From Staphylotrichum longicolle (taxonomy: Eukaryota > Ascomycota > Sordariomycetes > Sordariales > Chaetomiaceae), in NCBI GenBank assembly GCA_019096155.1, contig JAHCVI010000005.1:2118468-2182467 (forward strand): 64,000 nucleotides of DNA, written 5' to 3'. The notes beneath the pieces were generated by a model. That model was not told the origin of the DNA. It did no database searches and worked only from the letters and a program-made list of their open reading frames with translations. Position numbers and translations under genes: made by a program. Within the stretch, counting starts at the first letter, position 1; every line of letters begins with the position of its first letter. Shown here in pieces: positions 1 to 12,174 of this stretch.

Positions 1-3000
1 GTGCTCTTGCACGTCTGGCAGTAGCCCTTGTACCCGAGCAGGCCGCAGCGCTCGCAAATGTCGACCTGGGTCCCGTCCGAGCTGATCATCAGCCGCTCCA
101 GCAGCAGCTGCGAGGCGCCGTAGGCGATCAGACAATCGCGTTCCATCTCGCCCAGCCGCAAGCCACCGTCGCGCGACCGACCCTCGGTCGGCTGGCGCGT
201 GAGGATGGCCCGCGGCCCGCGCGACCGCGAGTGCATCTTGTCCTGCACCATGTGCTTGAGGCGCTGGTAGTAGATGGGGCCGTTGAAGAGGTAGGCCTCG
301 TGCGGCTCGCCCGTGATGCCCGACGTGAAATAGTCCTTGCCCTCCCACGAGAAGCCGTGGTCGATGAGGACCTTGCCCATCTCCTCGACGGGGTGCGACC
401 GAAAGGCGTCGCCGAAGCCGTAGTCGCGACGGCCGGCCACGACCGACGCCTTGCCGGTCAGGCACTCAAAGAGCTTGCCGACCGTCATGCGCGAGGGGAA
501 ACCGTGCGGGTTCATGATGATGTCCGGGACCAGGCCCGAGTCGGAGAAGGGCATGTCCTCCTGATCGACAATGATGCCCACCACACCTTTTTGGCCGTGG
601 CGGGACGAGAACTTGTCGCCGAGCTCGGGGCGGCGGGTTTGCCGCGTCTGGACCTTGACGATGGCCGTATTCTTTTCCGTGTTGGAGACCATGACCTTAT
701 CGATGTAGGCTGGGTCAGGGATGCGGTAGTTAATGGCGGCCGGGCGGAAGTCGTCTGATCCACGGTCGCTTCCTATGCCCGTAGATGTCTGATCGATTGG
801 CGTTTCCTTCATGACCATCGTCTCGCCCGAGTGCACCCGATAACCCACGACAGCGAGTCCGTCCTTATCCAGACACGAGTGCTTGGTGATGGGCCGCCCG
901 TCCTCGTCCTTCTGGATGCCTCCCAGCCTGTCTTTCCGCCCGTTCGGATACTGCTGCAGCTCGGCCGTATACTTGCGGAACACTTGACAACGTCCGAAAC
1001 CTCTATCGCAAGACGCCTTGTTCAGCACGAGGGCATCTTCGATATCGTAACCCGAGTACGACATGACGACGACGGTTGCGTTCTGGCCGGCAGGAAGTTT
1101 ATCGTAATGGATCAGCTGAATGGTCTTGGTGATGACCATGGGTCGCTGGGGATAGACGAGCGTGTAGAGAAGTGTGTCGATGCGGTTGAACTGATTGTGT
1201 GCGATGGCGCCGATGGCTTGCTTACCCATAGCGCACTGGTAGGTGTTGCGGGGTGACTGGTTGTGGTGTGGGAAGGGAATGAGGCCGGCCACCGCTCCGA
1301 GAATCGTGAACGGCTCAATTTCCATGTGCGTGGTCGAATGGTTGATGTCCTCCTCCCTGATAGCGATGAGAGCATCGTTCTCCTCGTTGACATCGAGATA
1401 CTCAATCACGCCGCGCTTCAAGAAGTCGTCAAACGTCGCCTTCTTGAGCTGCAGGAGCCTCAGGTGCTCTGGCTTGAGTTTCGACTTGCCGTCCTTGACG
1501 ATAATGTAAGGCCGGCAGATACGCCCCTCGTCCGTGGCGATGTGGATTGCCGAGAAGTGTTCGTTGATGTGGATTCCGATAAACGGGGATATGTGGCCGC
1601 GGCGACGCATCGTCTTGAACTTGGATGCAAACTGCTTCGGATGTCTGGTCAACGCGAATGGTGTACCGTTCAGATGGATGATGTAGGAGCCGGCCCTGTG
1701 CATCTCCGTCCCGGTAAACATGCGGATCGGCTCGACGCCTGGCACGAGACTGAAGATCCAGTTCTTCACGGGCTCCTCCTCGGCGTTGGTGGTGATGTGT
1801 GTCATGAGTGCCAAGTTTTTGACGAGACCGCAGGCTTCGCCTTCTGGTGTATCCGAGGGGCAAAGCATACCCCATTGTGACGGCTGGAGGGCTCTCGGAC
1901 CGCTCACCTTCCTCGTCTTCTCGAACTGACTGCTGATACGGGTCATCATGCCCAGAGCGGCAATGTAGCTCAGCCGGCTCAGCACGTGCGTGACGCCTGC
2001 CCTGTTCATGTTGAAACGCTTGACGCTCCAGTTTCCGCTCTGAATGGCCCGGTTCAGGCCCTGTGTGATGTATTGGCCCTGACTGCTGATGGGACCCACG
2101 GGGTCATAGGCAGAAGTCCTGTTAGGCTTCTTGAAGAAATATTCCATGTTGCCCTTCAAACTCGCAACGAACATCTTGAACAAGTCTTCGAAAAGTAGAG
2201 ATAGCAGCTGCCCGGCCAATTCCAATCTCTTGTTTCCGACGAAATCGCGGTCGTCGACGAGCTTCGGATTGTGCGAGGCCATCAGCACACGCCGGACCAT
2301 CATGGCGATGTAGATGGCTTTCGGGTAGAAGTCGAGCTCCTCAATCGTGACGTGGGCAATGATCAGGTTGGCCAGAGCATCCAGCCCTTCCTCCACCGGA
2401 CTCCGGCGGGGTGCAGCCATCGACCGTCCTTTCTTGGGGCCGCCCATCTTGACTCGAGAGCCCACGTACTCCAGGGCCTGCTGCTGTGTGAAGACACCAG
2501 CCTTTGTCGCCTCGTCAAAGTTGATGAGGAAGTCGTCCTGATACCGGGCATCCCCGCCCGCCACAAGCTCCATGATCTCGTAGTCGGAGAGGCCGCCAAG
2601 GGCCTTGAGGACGATGACGATGGGAATGGGTTCGACAAGGACGTTGTGGTTGAGAACGATGCGGTCCTTCTTGAGAATGACGTACGTCTTGGACTTGCGC
2701 TCGTGGGTTGAACTCGTGACCGAGGCCGACACGCCGCCCGTCTTCTCGTCGGCTTCGACAATGACGCGGTTCTTGCTGAGCTGCTCCTGGATGAGGATGA
2801 CCTTCTCGGTTCCGTTGATGATGAAGTAACCGCCGGGGTCGAGGGGGCACTCGTTCATGATCTCCATCTGGGCATTGTTGGCGCCGCTCAGGCCGCACTT
2901 TGCGCTCTTGAGCATGACGGGGATGCGGCACAGCGGGATGTCTTTGCGAACAATCTTCTTGCGGTCGCGCGAGTATGTGATGTCGACGACGACGGGGGCG

Positions 3001-3440
3001 GCATAGGTCATGTCGCGGAGGCGGCACTCCATGGGAGTGACCTCGTCGCGGGCCTTGAAGTCGCTGTAGTCATTGCGGGTCGGGGTGCCGACGCGGATGT
3101 CGGTGAACTCGAGCCAGAAGTCCTTTTCTTGGTCGCTGCGGATGGAGCGGTTCGCCTTGACGATGTCCTTGATCTCTTGCTGGACGAAGAAGTTGTACGA
3201 GTCGATGTGCTGCTTGACGAGGCCTGTCGGTCACGGGTTAGCGAGATGCCGCCCTTTACCGGGCGACTGCAGCTGTGATGATTGATGACTGCAGCTGTGC
3301 AGAGTCGACTCACCCTTGACCTTGAGAAAGGCGGGCAGCAGCTGGTACTTGTCCTCCTTGGTGGATATCGGGTCGGTCAGCTTCTTGCCATTGTAGAAGG
3401 GCTCCAGCAGGGCCTCGAAGCCGTCGTCGATCGCACCCAT
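1..3440 (-). CDS. RPC2: RNA polymerase III second-largest subunit (RPC2/C128), 3' end cut by window edge
   Basis: This is the beta-like catalytic subunit of nuclear RNA polymerase III, which makes tRNAs and 5S rRNA. The N-terminus (MGAIDDGFEALLEPFYNGKK) and the following KYQLLPAFLKVKG match the Pol III paralogue rather than Pol I or II. Downstream I see NECPLDPGGYF, the metal-site region MSYSGYDIEDALVLNKAS (about 1090 to 1030), RRPELGDKFSSRHGQKG (about 650 to 600), MNPHGFPSRMTVGK, and a C-terminal zinc finger of CxxC...CxxC form (CERC, CQTC) in the last 60 bases. Exon 1 is 3314-3440. A 90-bp intron (3224-3313, donor GTGAGT, acceptor ACAG) joins phase 1 and restores KGLVKQH. Exon 2 is open from 3223 to the edge without a frame break, about 1,117 residues in total; roughly 30 to 40 C-terminal residues lie outside. 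An upstream in-frame ATG exists, but the family start fits 3440. It is transcribed divergently from PUF4. Confidence 0.96.
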
Positions 3441-6400
3441 CGTGGCTCCTCGTCGTGCTGTTGAAGGGCGACCGGGTTGCAAGTCGATCCCGCGCATCCA
3501 AACAATTATTTTTTGCCCCGCGTCGCAGGGTCGCTTCTTATCGCGATAAGCCCCGACCAGGTTGGGGACGACGTGGGCCGAGACACTTTGATGACCGAGC
3601 CAAGCCGCAGACCAGAGGAACTGTGGGTCCCTGCGAACATCTCTCAGCACAGAGCCCGCAATAGATTTGGTCTCGTTTGTGTGTATCAGATGCATGGGTT
3701 CTAGGTCCTCTAGAACCATCATCCCTCTAACCTACCATGCGCAACATCATCTTGATTCTGGCTCCATTGCGCTTACGAATACCTGTCTAGAGTTTCAGAA
3801 TTTTCAGTTACACATGGCCAATGTGTTGGAGGTAGACAAGTGACAATTGGGTCGTTTCAAGGAAGGTGGTTGATCCAAGGAGTGTTTCTCTCGTTCAATG
3901 GAAGCGAGACTATGGGCAGGTTATGAGACTACCAGCCACATGGAAGATTACCTACCAGAGAAATTACAAGTGGAGAGATTGTTGAGTTGAGAGAGTTGCT
4001 GACTCTTCAAGATGCACTGTGGTAGTTGTTTGTCGAACCCCACTGGGGCTCTTGCTCTGAATGATGGCTGATTTTGAGTCTTCGGGGTTGGGGTTGAGGT
4101 TAAACCGATGACACAAACCCCTCCAGCAGCCCACCAGCGCTTCTGTTGATCGATTTGTGAGCCGACCCCTCATCCCGCATGCAAGAACTCGACACGCTAA
4201 TGGAGTCCGGAATTGAGTCATCCACATTTCTGTTTCAAGACCCTGCACGCTAAGCAGTTAGGCGGGTAGTTGTCCTTCTCCAAGACAGTCTCCCGCAGGC
4301 GGGGTACCTTATGTATTGTCGTGCAAGGACTGCTGTGCAGAGGTGACAAATAGCTTAAATCTCCAGCCACCGAGTTGAGTAAGGGTTCTGCCAGTTTTTT
4401 GGTTTTCTTGTTTCCCCTATTTTTCCTGTTGAAGAAGTGCTCCCAGGTTAACCCTTGAGGGGTAAGACCCAGCCATCAGTTCCGGCCCTGGAATGGGCGT
4501 GCTCACCGACTTTTAGACTGGTGCAGCTGCAGGTGAGTGTGGGGTTGGAAATGAGGCTGACTTTGATGGGAACAGGTCACCACCCCCCCTCAAACCCCCT
4601 CTGAGCCCCTCCACGTCAACTCAACACTCTCGCTGCTGCAGCCGTCTCCTGTTGCGTGCAGCCCGCCTTGTGCAAATCGCCACCTGCAAATGAGTTTTGT
4701 GAGATCTAGACTTGATTCCGGGGTGATCCCTCGGCCTCGGCGAGTCCTGTTCGTTGAGAGAAACGCTCGCCCCCGCCAGGACTTTTGTCAAATCAGCCGC
4801 CAAACCCCCCAGGGTCGCACCGAGATCGTCGGGGTCGGCTGTGATACCCTCCGTGCACCTTGTGTCTCCGTGTCGGGCAGAGGTGGGGCAGCACAGATCT
4901 GTCACAGACTCGCAGGCCCGGCCGCTCGCATTGGTTGCGTTTTGGAGGAGGTTAGCGCGCTTGCCATGCCTGCAACTGGCCGCCGAGTTCGGTGCTCGTT
5001 GACAAGACACAAGAAATCGCTTCGCGTGCTTGAATGCTTGCGAGAGAGAAAGGGGCTGGCTTCTCGACAGTGGACACAGACATGTGTGGGCAGGGATGAG
5101 AGCTCCACACAAAAACCCCTGGCTGCAACGTCCCAGAGAGGGGTTGCGGCCCGTTGGTGGCGGGGAAGCGAGGATGACGAGCAGAGAAGCTCGTTGCAGA
5201 GATTCCCCGTGCGCCCTAGTTTCTAGTCCTGAGGTTCGGGTCTTGTTGAGCGAGGTTGCGGTCAAGAGCCCCGTCTGTCTCTGGTTCAGCGAGTCGGGCC
5301 GTGGTTGCTCGTCGATCCGGAACTCAGGTACATCCTGTCCACGTTTGATAGTCGCATTCTCGCTGATGTGGTTTCGTTGTGTGAAAGCCAAACCCGGTTA
5401 AATGCAACGCCGAGCTCCTTCGGCATGCCAGCCCACTCACTCACCCTTGGAGGTTCAAGGAGAGACCATTGCTGGAAGAGCAGCCAGCACACGGGATCCA
5501 GCCATGTGTCGCCACTCCGATGTTTCCCTCTCTGGTGAATTCTCGTCTGGGTAGCCACACAGAATGTCCGGGCGGAGAGCCGAATCCCTCCCTCAGTCAG
5601 CAGCACTTGATCAGCCAAAGTGTCAAACCCAGACACGGAAGTTGACTCGGAGTAGGATGGTCGCGGTGGTGGAGACGACGCTTTTGCACACTGTTCCTGT
5701 TGCTTGGCCCCGTCCCGGGTGACTGCTGGCTTCGCTCGCCTTACACCATTGTGCTCTCAAGTGCAGACGCCATGTTCGGACGAGGCTGCTCATGGACATT
5801 AGCTATATCCGAGATGTGAGGGGATGCAAGTGCCTGACTGTTTCCTGTAGTTGAAGGAGAGCCCAGTCCTCGTTCGGATGGCGAACCTGGTAAGGCACTG
5901 TGCGTCTTCGCTGCCGCGGCCAGCGGCAAGAATAGAAGGCGACCAGTCACAGGCCAGCATCCGACATAAATTGGCATGCATGCGCATGGGCCGGGACCGA
6001 ACCTGGGGAAGACCTGCCTGTCTTACACATGGACTCGCCAACTGGCTGAACGCTCTCGAGGCACTCAGAGGTACTGTGCTGTTGGGGCGGTGGGGGGACA
6101 GGAGGCAGGGAATGGCTGCAACCCCCGTGTCGGCGTCACAGTTGCATCTCTCTGGCCTTGCTCCTTCTCGTCCCTGCTGCGTCTCTGCTGGTTACTCTGC
6201 CGTGCTGCCGCACTCCCGTCCTTCCACGTTTGTACACCGCTGCTTGTCCGGGTCACCTGCCTTCTCCAGGGCTGTTCCAAGGTCCAGCACCCTCTCACGG
6301 CGCAACACCTGGAAGGCCATGAATCGCCCTGTTTTGAAGGACGGTGAGAGAGAGAGAGACCGGGATTGGGGTCTGCTGAAAGGAGGCATGCAATTGACAG

Positions 6401-7658
6401 GCCCAATTGGCACCTCCCGCGGCATTCAAGTGGGCTTAGGGGTCTCTCTCTGGCTGTCTGGGTGTCGAGTCTGCATGCCGACCCCCGACCAGCGCGGGTG
6501 AAACTGCCTCTTGCCATGTTCCATACAACCTGTGGTTACCTCGAAGAGAGGCATGCACACAAAATGATTCAATATCCGGGCAGGGTGGAAAATCCGGGGA
6601 TGGCGCATTTGGGCAGCGAACTTGGAAGGACGAAGGCAAGCAGTCTGCATTCGATCCACGGCAATCCGTCTGCAACCCGCTCTGCTCGTTTCGACTGCCA
6701 CCTCTTTGCCGCACTCTCTCCATCGTGTCTTAAGTGGCTCTCTTGTGTCGAGGTGTTGGGACAAGCCCGGGCAGGGTTTAAAGCACAGGGCAGGCAGGTG
6801 GCATGGATGTTTTTGGGTGTGCGATCCCAGGTCTTAGCGGCAAAGGGTCCCTCTTGCTTGCAGCACAGGGGCGCAGAAGAGAACCTGGAAGACCCACAGC
6901 GGCCCAATCGAGAGAGTGGGGGATTGTTTTAGCGCACACGAGCTTGAGCCCAGCCGACGCTTCGCTGGCCAGTAGCAGCAGAGACTCCGCCGCCAGGGGT
7001 CTGTCCGCTGGGCAGGCTGTCCTTAAACCGAACCTCCACCCAAAGCGGGCAGCGCTCTGCACTCCCTCCCTCATCCCACGCTCTTTTTGCACTTGGTTGC
7101 TTCGACCCCCTTTTGCTGTTGCGCCTGGGCTCCAGGACGCAGCGTGTGCCAACAGACTTTGTTTCTCCAGGTCAGTCAGTGCATGTCTTTTTTTGCCCTC
7201 GTTCTGCCGCCGCGCGCGCGCAGAGGCTTTGGGGCGCCGAGCCTGCGCCCAAGGAGCGTGGAGACGTGAAGCAGCAAGCGCCGCAACCAGGAGGGGGGTC
7301 GCGCACGGCAGGGCAGCAGATGGCTGGGAAGCGATGACGGCTGGCGCACACCAACATCCGGCGCTCGACAGGCAGCGAGGATGATGGGACTAGGAGAGGG
7401 CATCTGCAGACGCCCTCTTTGCGCTGCTGCTTTCCAATGTCTTGTGCCCCTGGGCCAAATCCTTGCTGCCCGCGCGCCCGCAAGTTCAGGACGCAGGACA
7501 CGCACGCCCAATCGAAGTCTCGGACTTCCTCCACGGCCCAAGCTCAGACCGCTGACCGCAAATCCTTTCCCAGACTTATAGAGAAGCGTTATCGTCGTCC
7601 AATTCGCGGGCCCCGTGTACGAATTTTGCCGTGTTTGTGATAGCAGAGGGCAGCCGAC
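3441..7658. other. Gene-free divergent intergenic region between RPC2 and PUF4
   Basis: This 4.2 kb stretch separates two divergent genes. Many short open frames occur on both strands, but none shows family motifs, a consistent splice pattern or a credible start, so I call no gene. It should contain the RPC2 promoter on the left and the PUF4 promoter and 5' leader on the right. Composition is uneven: 4560-4620 is C-rich, and the part from about 5700 onward is rich in CT/GGG tracts. No tRNA- or 5S-like box pair was recognised. Confidence 0.6.
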
Positions 7659-10600
7659 ATGGACGACTTCTTCCGATCCCAGCAGAGCCCCCGGGGCGAG
7701 AGCCACGTCTCGGGCGCCTTTGTGTCGCCGCCTCGCAACGGGCCTCTGCTGCCGCGCCGCTTTACCACCGACTCCGGTCGTGTACCAACACTGTCATCGA
7801 TTACCACCATCCGCGCGCCGCCGAGCCGCAGGACTTTGCTTCCACCACGGTACGTCTCTGGGCCTTTGGGGGGAGGTGGGCGTGGCTGCTGTGGCTGGAC
7901 ATCGGCCGACCGCTTCCATGCTTTCTTTTGCGCATTCAAAACGTCCAGCTGACGTTCTTTGCGACAGGCTCTTCATAAAGTTCAATTGGTACGCGTCCTT
8001 TGCTGGCTTTTTTTTGTTGGGCAGTGGAGACCCCTGCCGGGGTGTAGGGGGTTTGCAGTTTGGACTTGCTGAGAGGCAATCGAGCTACTGCGAATACTCG
8101 CACGGGACCTGCCCTGCAAGAGAACGATTAGCTGACTTTGCCCACAGCTAGAAAAGAAGAGGATGGATTACGAGAGACTTCGGGAGCACAGGAGGCGCTT
8201 CGAGGCAGAGATCCACAAGCTGGATGCCCAACAGCGGCTGGAGGAGAGGGAGCTTCATCAAATGCAGGAGGATTTGGCTGCTCGGTACGGCGGCCATCAA
8301 TCGGAACCGACCACGCCTCCTGAGTATCGCGATACTTCGGGCTTCCCTTCCATCTTCTCCCGCCCGAACCGCTATTCGACCTCGAGCCTCACCTCTCCGC
8401 CAGGCCTCTTCAACCGCCCAGGGCGGTCAGGCTCGCTTCTGACTTCGCCTCTTTCCGGGACTTTGCCGTCTCGGTTTCCCTTCGACGACCTCCCCTCACG
8501 CTCAGTGCCAGGATCCCGGAGGAACAGCGACGAGGACGAGAAAGAGGAGGCAGTCCGCCAGGATCCCACGAGCCATCGCTCAACCAACGCGTAAGTGGCC
8601 GGCTTTCTGCTTGTGAAATTGTTGATTTGCTGGAAGTCGCTGGGCAACGGGCTCAAGTTGAGTTCCTTCACGTTCCGAGACCTCGCCTTCCCTTTCCTTG
8701 TGATTTCTGTTGGCCATCGAGACGTCCGGTGTTTTGGCCGTGCCAAATGATCCTGAATCTGGGCGGACATGCACCAGGATGCACAGGGCCAACATCTATT
8801 CAAACCATTCAACCCCCTTTCCTTCTCGCGATCTCTCAGACCATTTCCACCCCATTCATCCACCATTCAGCGGAGGGCAGGACAATAGCGGCGCGAGCAG
8901 TTTCCCGCTCCTTGCCTCCTCCTTCGCTGCATAGTGATGATACCACTCGTCCACGGTTCTTACCTGCTTCAAGAGTTTTGAGCAGCTATTTATTCCCTTT
9001 CCTTTTGCCCACCCCCATCTTTCTTCCCATCCCCATCCTCAACTTTCAAGTTCTGCTTGGCCAAGTTTCTTCTTCCACAACGCCCGCAACATCCCAGCAT
9101 TCCCGTCAACTACCATCGACGTCTCCATTGCCTGTGGTCTTCCGCCCACCAGTAGTACTTCTCACAGCAACGCGAAGCATCGCGGGGAAGCCATTCACTG
9201 ACCAAGGTCCTCCTCCAGACTCAACCGGTATTCTATGCCCGTGACTCGGTCCCGCACTTACTTGGCCGATATTGGGCTCGAGGACAGCAACAACACGACC
9301 GGCTTCTTGTTTGGAGACGAGGACTCGAACCCAGCCGACAGGACGACTCCCACGGCTCAGGTTGGCAATACGGACGCGTTCCCATCCTTATTTCGGCAGC
9401 AGGCATATCCAAGCATGGTGAGTTTGCCGTTTCTTTCTCTCTGTTTGTGTGCAACCGCTCAACCTGTTTGGCTGCGTTTCGCACTCTTTCGTGCTTTTTA
9501 CGTTCCAGATTTCCTACTCCTCGCCATTTTGCCAATTTCAGAAACTTGGACTTGCTCCGAGTCTCTGCTTTGGTATTTTGGTGGTGCAGTGGCTTGGGTC
9601 CGTCTTTGGGGGAGAAGAAAGCTCGTGCCCCACGCGCCGAGTTTCCCGCTCGATTCTTTTCACTTTCAATACCTTCCAGTTATTATTCACCCTCCTCCCC
9701 AAACCCAAACTCGATCACCAACCTTCGCGACTTTTGCTACATTTACTTTACGCGATCGCCCCCACCGGTTTGCTTTCCACTAGAAAGCCAAATCACTTTC
9801 CATTGTACACTCTCATTTTTCCCTGCAAAGTTTTCATGTCACCAGTTCATCGCGGTGCATCACTTCCTGTATCAGATCGCCTGGTTAACCTTTTCTTCGC
9901 TTCACAAGACTCCTGCTACTTCTTCCGCTGCCCCCAATCTTGCCATCTCCCAGACTTCTGGCCCTGAGCACAATCCTTCAAACGGCTGGAACAACATTAA
10001 CAAACATCGCCACAAGCAGAGCATGTCTACTACCATGGGCTCCACTCAGCTCAACGGCGGTGCCTCCATCGGCTCGCCGTCCGAGTCCAGCACCATTGGC
10101 AGCAACCGCCCGGCCAACATCCGTCACTCGATCGAGGGCATGAAGCTCTTCCAAGAGGCCACGACCGCTGCCCTAGACGCTCCAGCGACCTCCGTTGTCT
10201 CGCCTCCCACCACCCACATCCTGGCTTCGCCACCCAAGCTGCACCAGTCGTACTCTGCCAACGACGTGCCGACCGTCAAGACCAACGGCGCCGCCGGTCT
10301 GAACAACCACGCCCAGCAGCACTTCCACAACCACAATGCCAGCATCGGCCGCATCCCAGCTGGCGCCGTGCCTGGTCGCCATAACCGCGAGCTTTCGGCG
10401 GACACCTCTTCGGCTAATGGCCGCGAGACTGCCAACTATCCGTCCATCACCTCAACTTTGCAGGCCAGCGCGCCGCCCTTTGGTCCCGCCTTGACTCAGC
10501 CGCAGCTGTCCTCGGCTGCCACCCCGGCTGTGAGCGCGCCTGCTCCTGCGATGCCGTATCCGTTCTACCCGGCGGCCCACGGCTACAATGCGATGGGCAG

Positions 10601-12174
10601 CCCTCCCCCGGCTGGCTACAACGCCCTGCCCATGCTCATGCAGAACATGACGGTCAGCAACGGCAATCCTCCGCCCATGTACTCGCAGCAGAACTTCACG
10701 GGCTACAACCCGCTCTACAACCAGCCCCCCGCTCCTCGGCCTCACCAGGACAGCCAGGCACGTGTCATCCAGAACCGCCGCCAGATGGACAGCGAAGGCA
10801 AGCAATCTCCCCCGACTCCCGTGATCTCCTGCTAGAGTCAGTCACCGCTAACAGTCTGCAACAGCCATGGCTCGGTTCAACAACCTGCCGCTCGAACAGG
10901 TTGGCGGCACCATTTACTCCCTTTGCAAGGATCAGCACGGCTGCCGTTACCTGCAGAAGCAGCTGGAGAACCGCATCCCCGACCAGATTCACATGATTTG
11001 GCTCGAGACCAATCAACATGTGGTGGAGCTGATGACCGACCCTTTCGGCAACTACCTTTGCCAGAAGTTGCTGGAGTACTGCAACGACGACGAGCGCACC
11101 GTCCTGATCCAGAATGCCACATCGAGCATGGTGCCCATCGCCCTGAACCAGCATGGTACTCGAGCCCTCCAGAAGATGATCGAGCATGTGACTACGCAGG
11201 TCCAGATCAACCTGATCGTTGAGGCGCTTCGCAACCAGGTCGTCGAGCTCATCCAGGATCTCAACGGCAACCACGTCATCCAGAAGTGCCTGAACAAGCT
11301 GAGCGCCGCCGATTCCTCCTTCATCTTCGACGCTGTCGGCAAGCACTGCGTCGAAGTGGGCACTCACCGGCACGGCTGCTGTGTGCTCCAGCGATGCATC
11401 GACCATGCTGACGGCGCCCAGAAGGTGTGGCTTATTGAGCGCATCACCGAGCATGCCGTCACCCTCGTCCAGGACCCCTTTGGCAACTACGTGGTCCAGT
11501 ACATCATCGACCTCAACGAGGAGACCTTTACGGAGCCGCTTGTCCGACAGTTCCAGGGCCGCATTGGTGCCCTCTCCAAGCACAAGTTCAGCTCCAACGT
11601 TGTCGAAAAGTGCCTGCGCTGCGCTTCGGACCAGTCTCGGGACCTGATCGTCTCGGAGCTCTTGTGCCCCGGCGAGATTGAGCGTCTGCTCCGCGACTCG
11701 TTCGGCAACTATGTCATCCAGACCGCTCTTGACTATGCGAGCCCGATGTCCAAGCACCGCCTCATCGAAGCCATTCGCCCCATTCTCCCCAGCATCCGCG
11801 CCACACCCTATGGTCGTCGCATCCAGGCCAAGATCCAGACCCACGATAGCCGTGCTGGCCCGTCCAACACCGGACAGGTACTGCCGACCGACCCTGCTGG
11901 TGGTCAAATCTCCCTCCGCCCCAACCACAACCGCGCCATGCCCAATGGTGCCTCGATCCTCGCCACTGGGGCTTACGCCAACGGTGCCAATGGCGTCAGC
12001 GGCGCGGGCGCGAACGGTGGTCTTGCTGGGCCCGCCATGTACCCGAGCAGCGCGGTCCTTGCCGTCCCTGGTCCTCAGAACCAGGCTCCTCAGCAGCCGC
12101 CTCGCCAGCAGCAATACCCGCCGCAGTTCACCCCAATGGGGTCTGCTGAGAATGGCGAGACCCAGTGGGTCTAA
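7659..12174 (+). CDS. PUF4: Pumilio/PUF-family RNA-binding protein, Puf4 type
   Basis: This is a cytoplasmic 3'-UTR-binding post-transcriptional regulator. Exon 7 encodes eight PUF repeats, each with a recognisable core: CRYLQ, NYLCQ, TRALQ, NHVIQ, CCVLQ, NYVVQ, SNVVE, NYVIQ, followed by the family's TPYGRRIQAK end. The opening IYSLCKDQHGCR is Puf4-like. Proposed exons: 7659-7849, 7968-7988, 8148-8590, 9219-9417, 9909-10797 and 10865-12174. The first has an internal frame break (see findings). Junctions restore ALHKVQL-LEKKRMDYERLREH (coiled coil), STNA-LNRYSMPV and DSE-AMARFNN in frame. The acceptor ending at 9908 (AAG) is less certain; a CAG ending at 9953 keeps the same frame. The last intron has a GC donor. 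The middle of the protein is Ser/Pro/Ala/Asn-rich and probably disordered. The start MDDFFRSQQSPRG is chosen because it precedes a proline/serine-rich N-terminus typical of fungal homologues. Confidence 0.9.
10798..10864 (+). other. Probable GC-AG intron in PUF4
   Basis: The exon upstream runs on to a stop at 10833-10835, just before the PUF domain, so an intron is required here. The only canonical nearby donor (GTGATC at 10821) gives the wrong phase. A donor AAG/GCAAGC at 10798, a branch-like GCTAAC at 10848-10853 and an acceptor CAACAG ending at 10864 give a 67-bp intron and join GAA-G to CC-ATG in frame. The resulting RRQMDSEAMARFNN fits the usual sequence preceding repeat 1 in fungal homologues. 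Confidence 0.75.
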
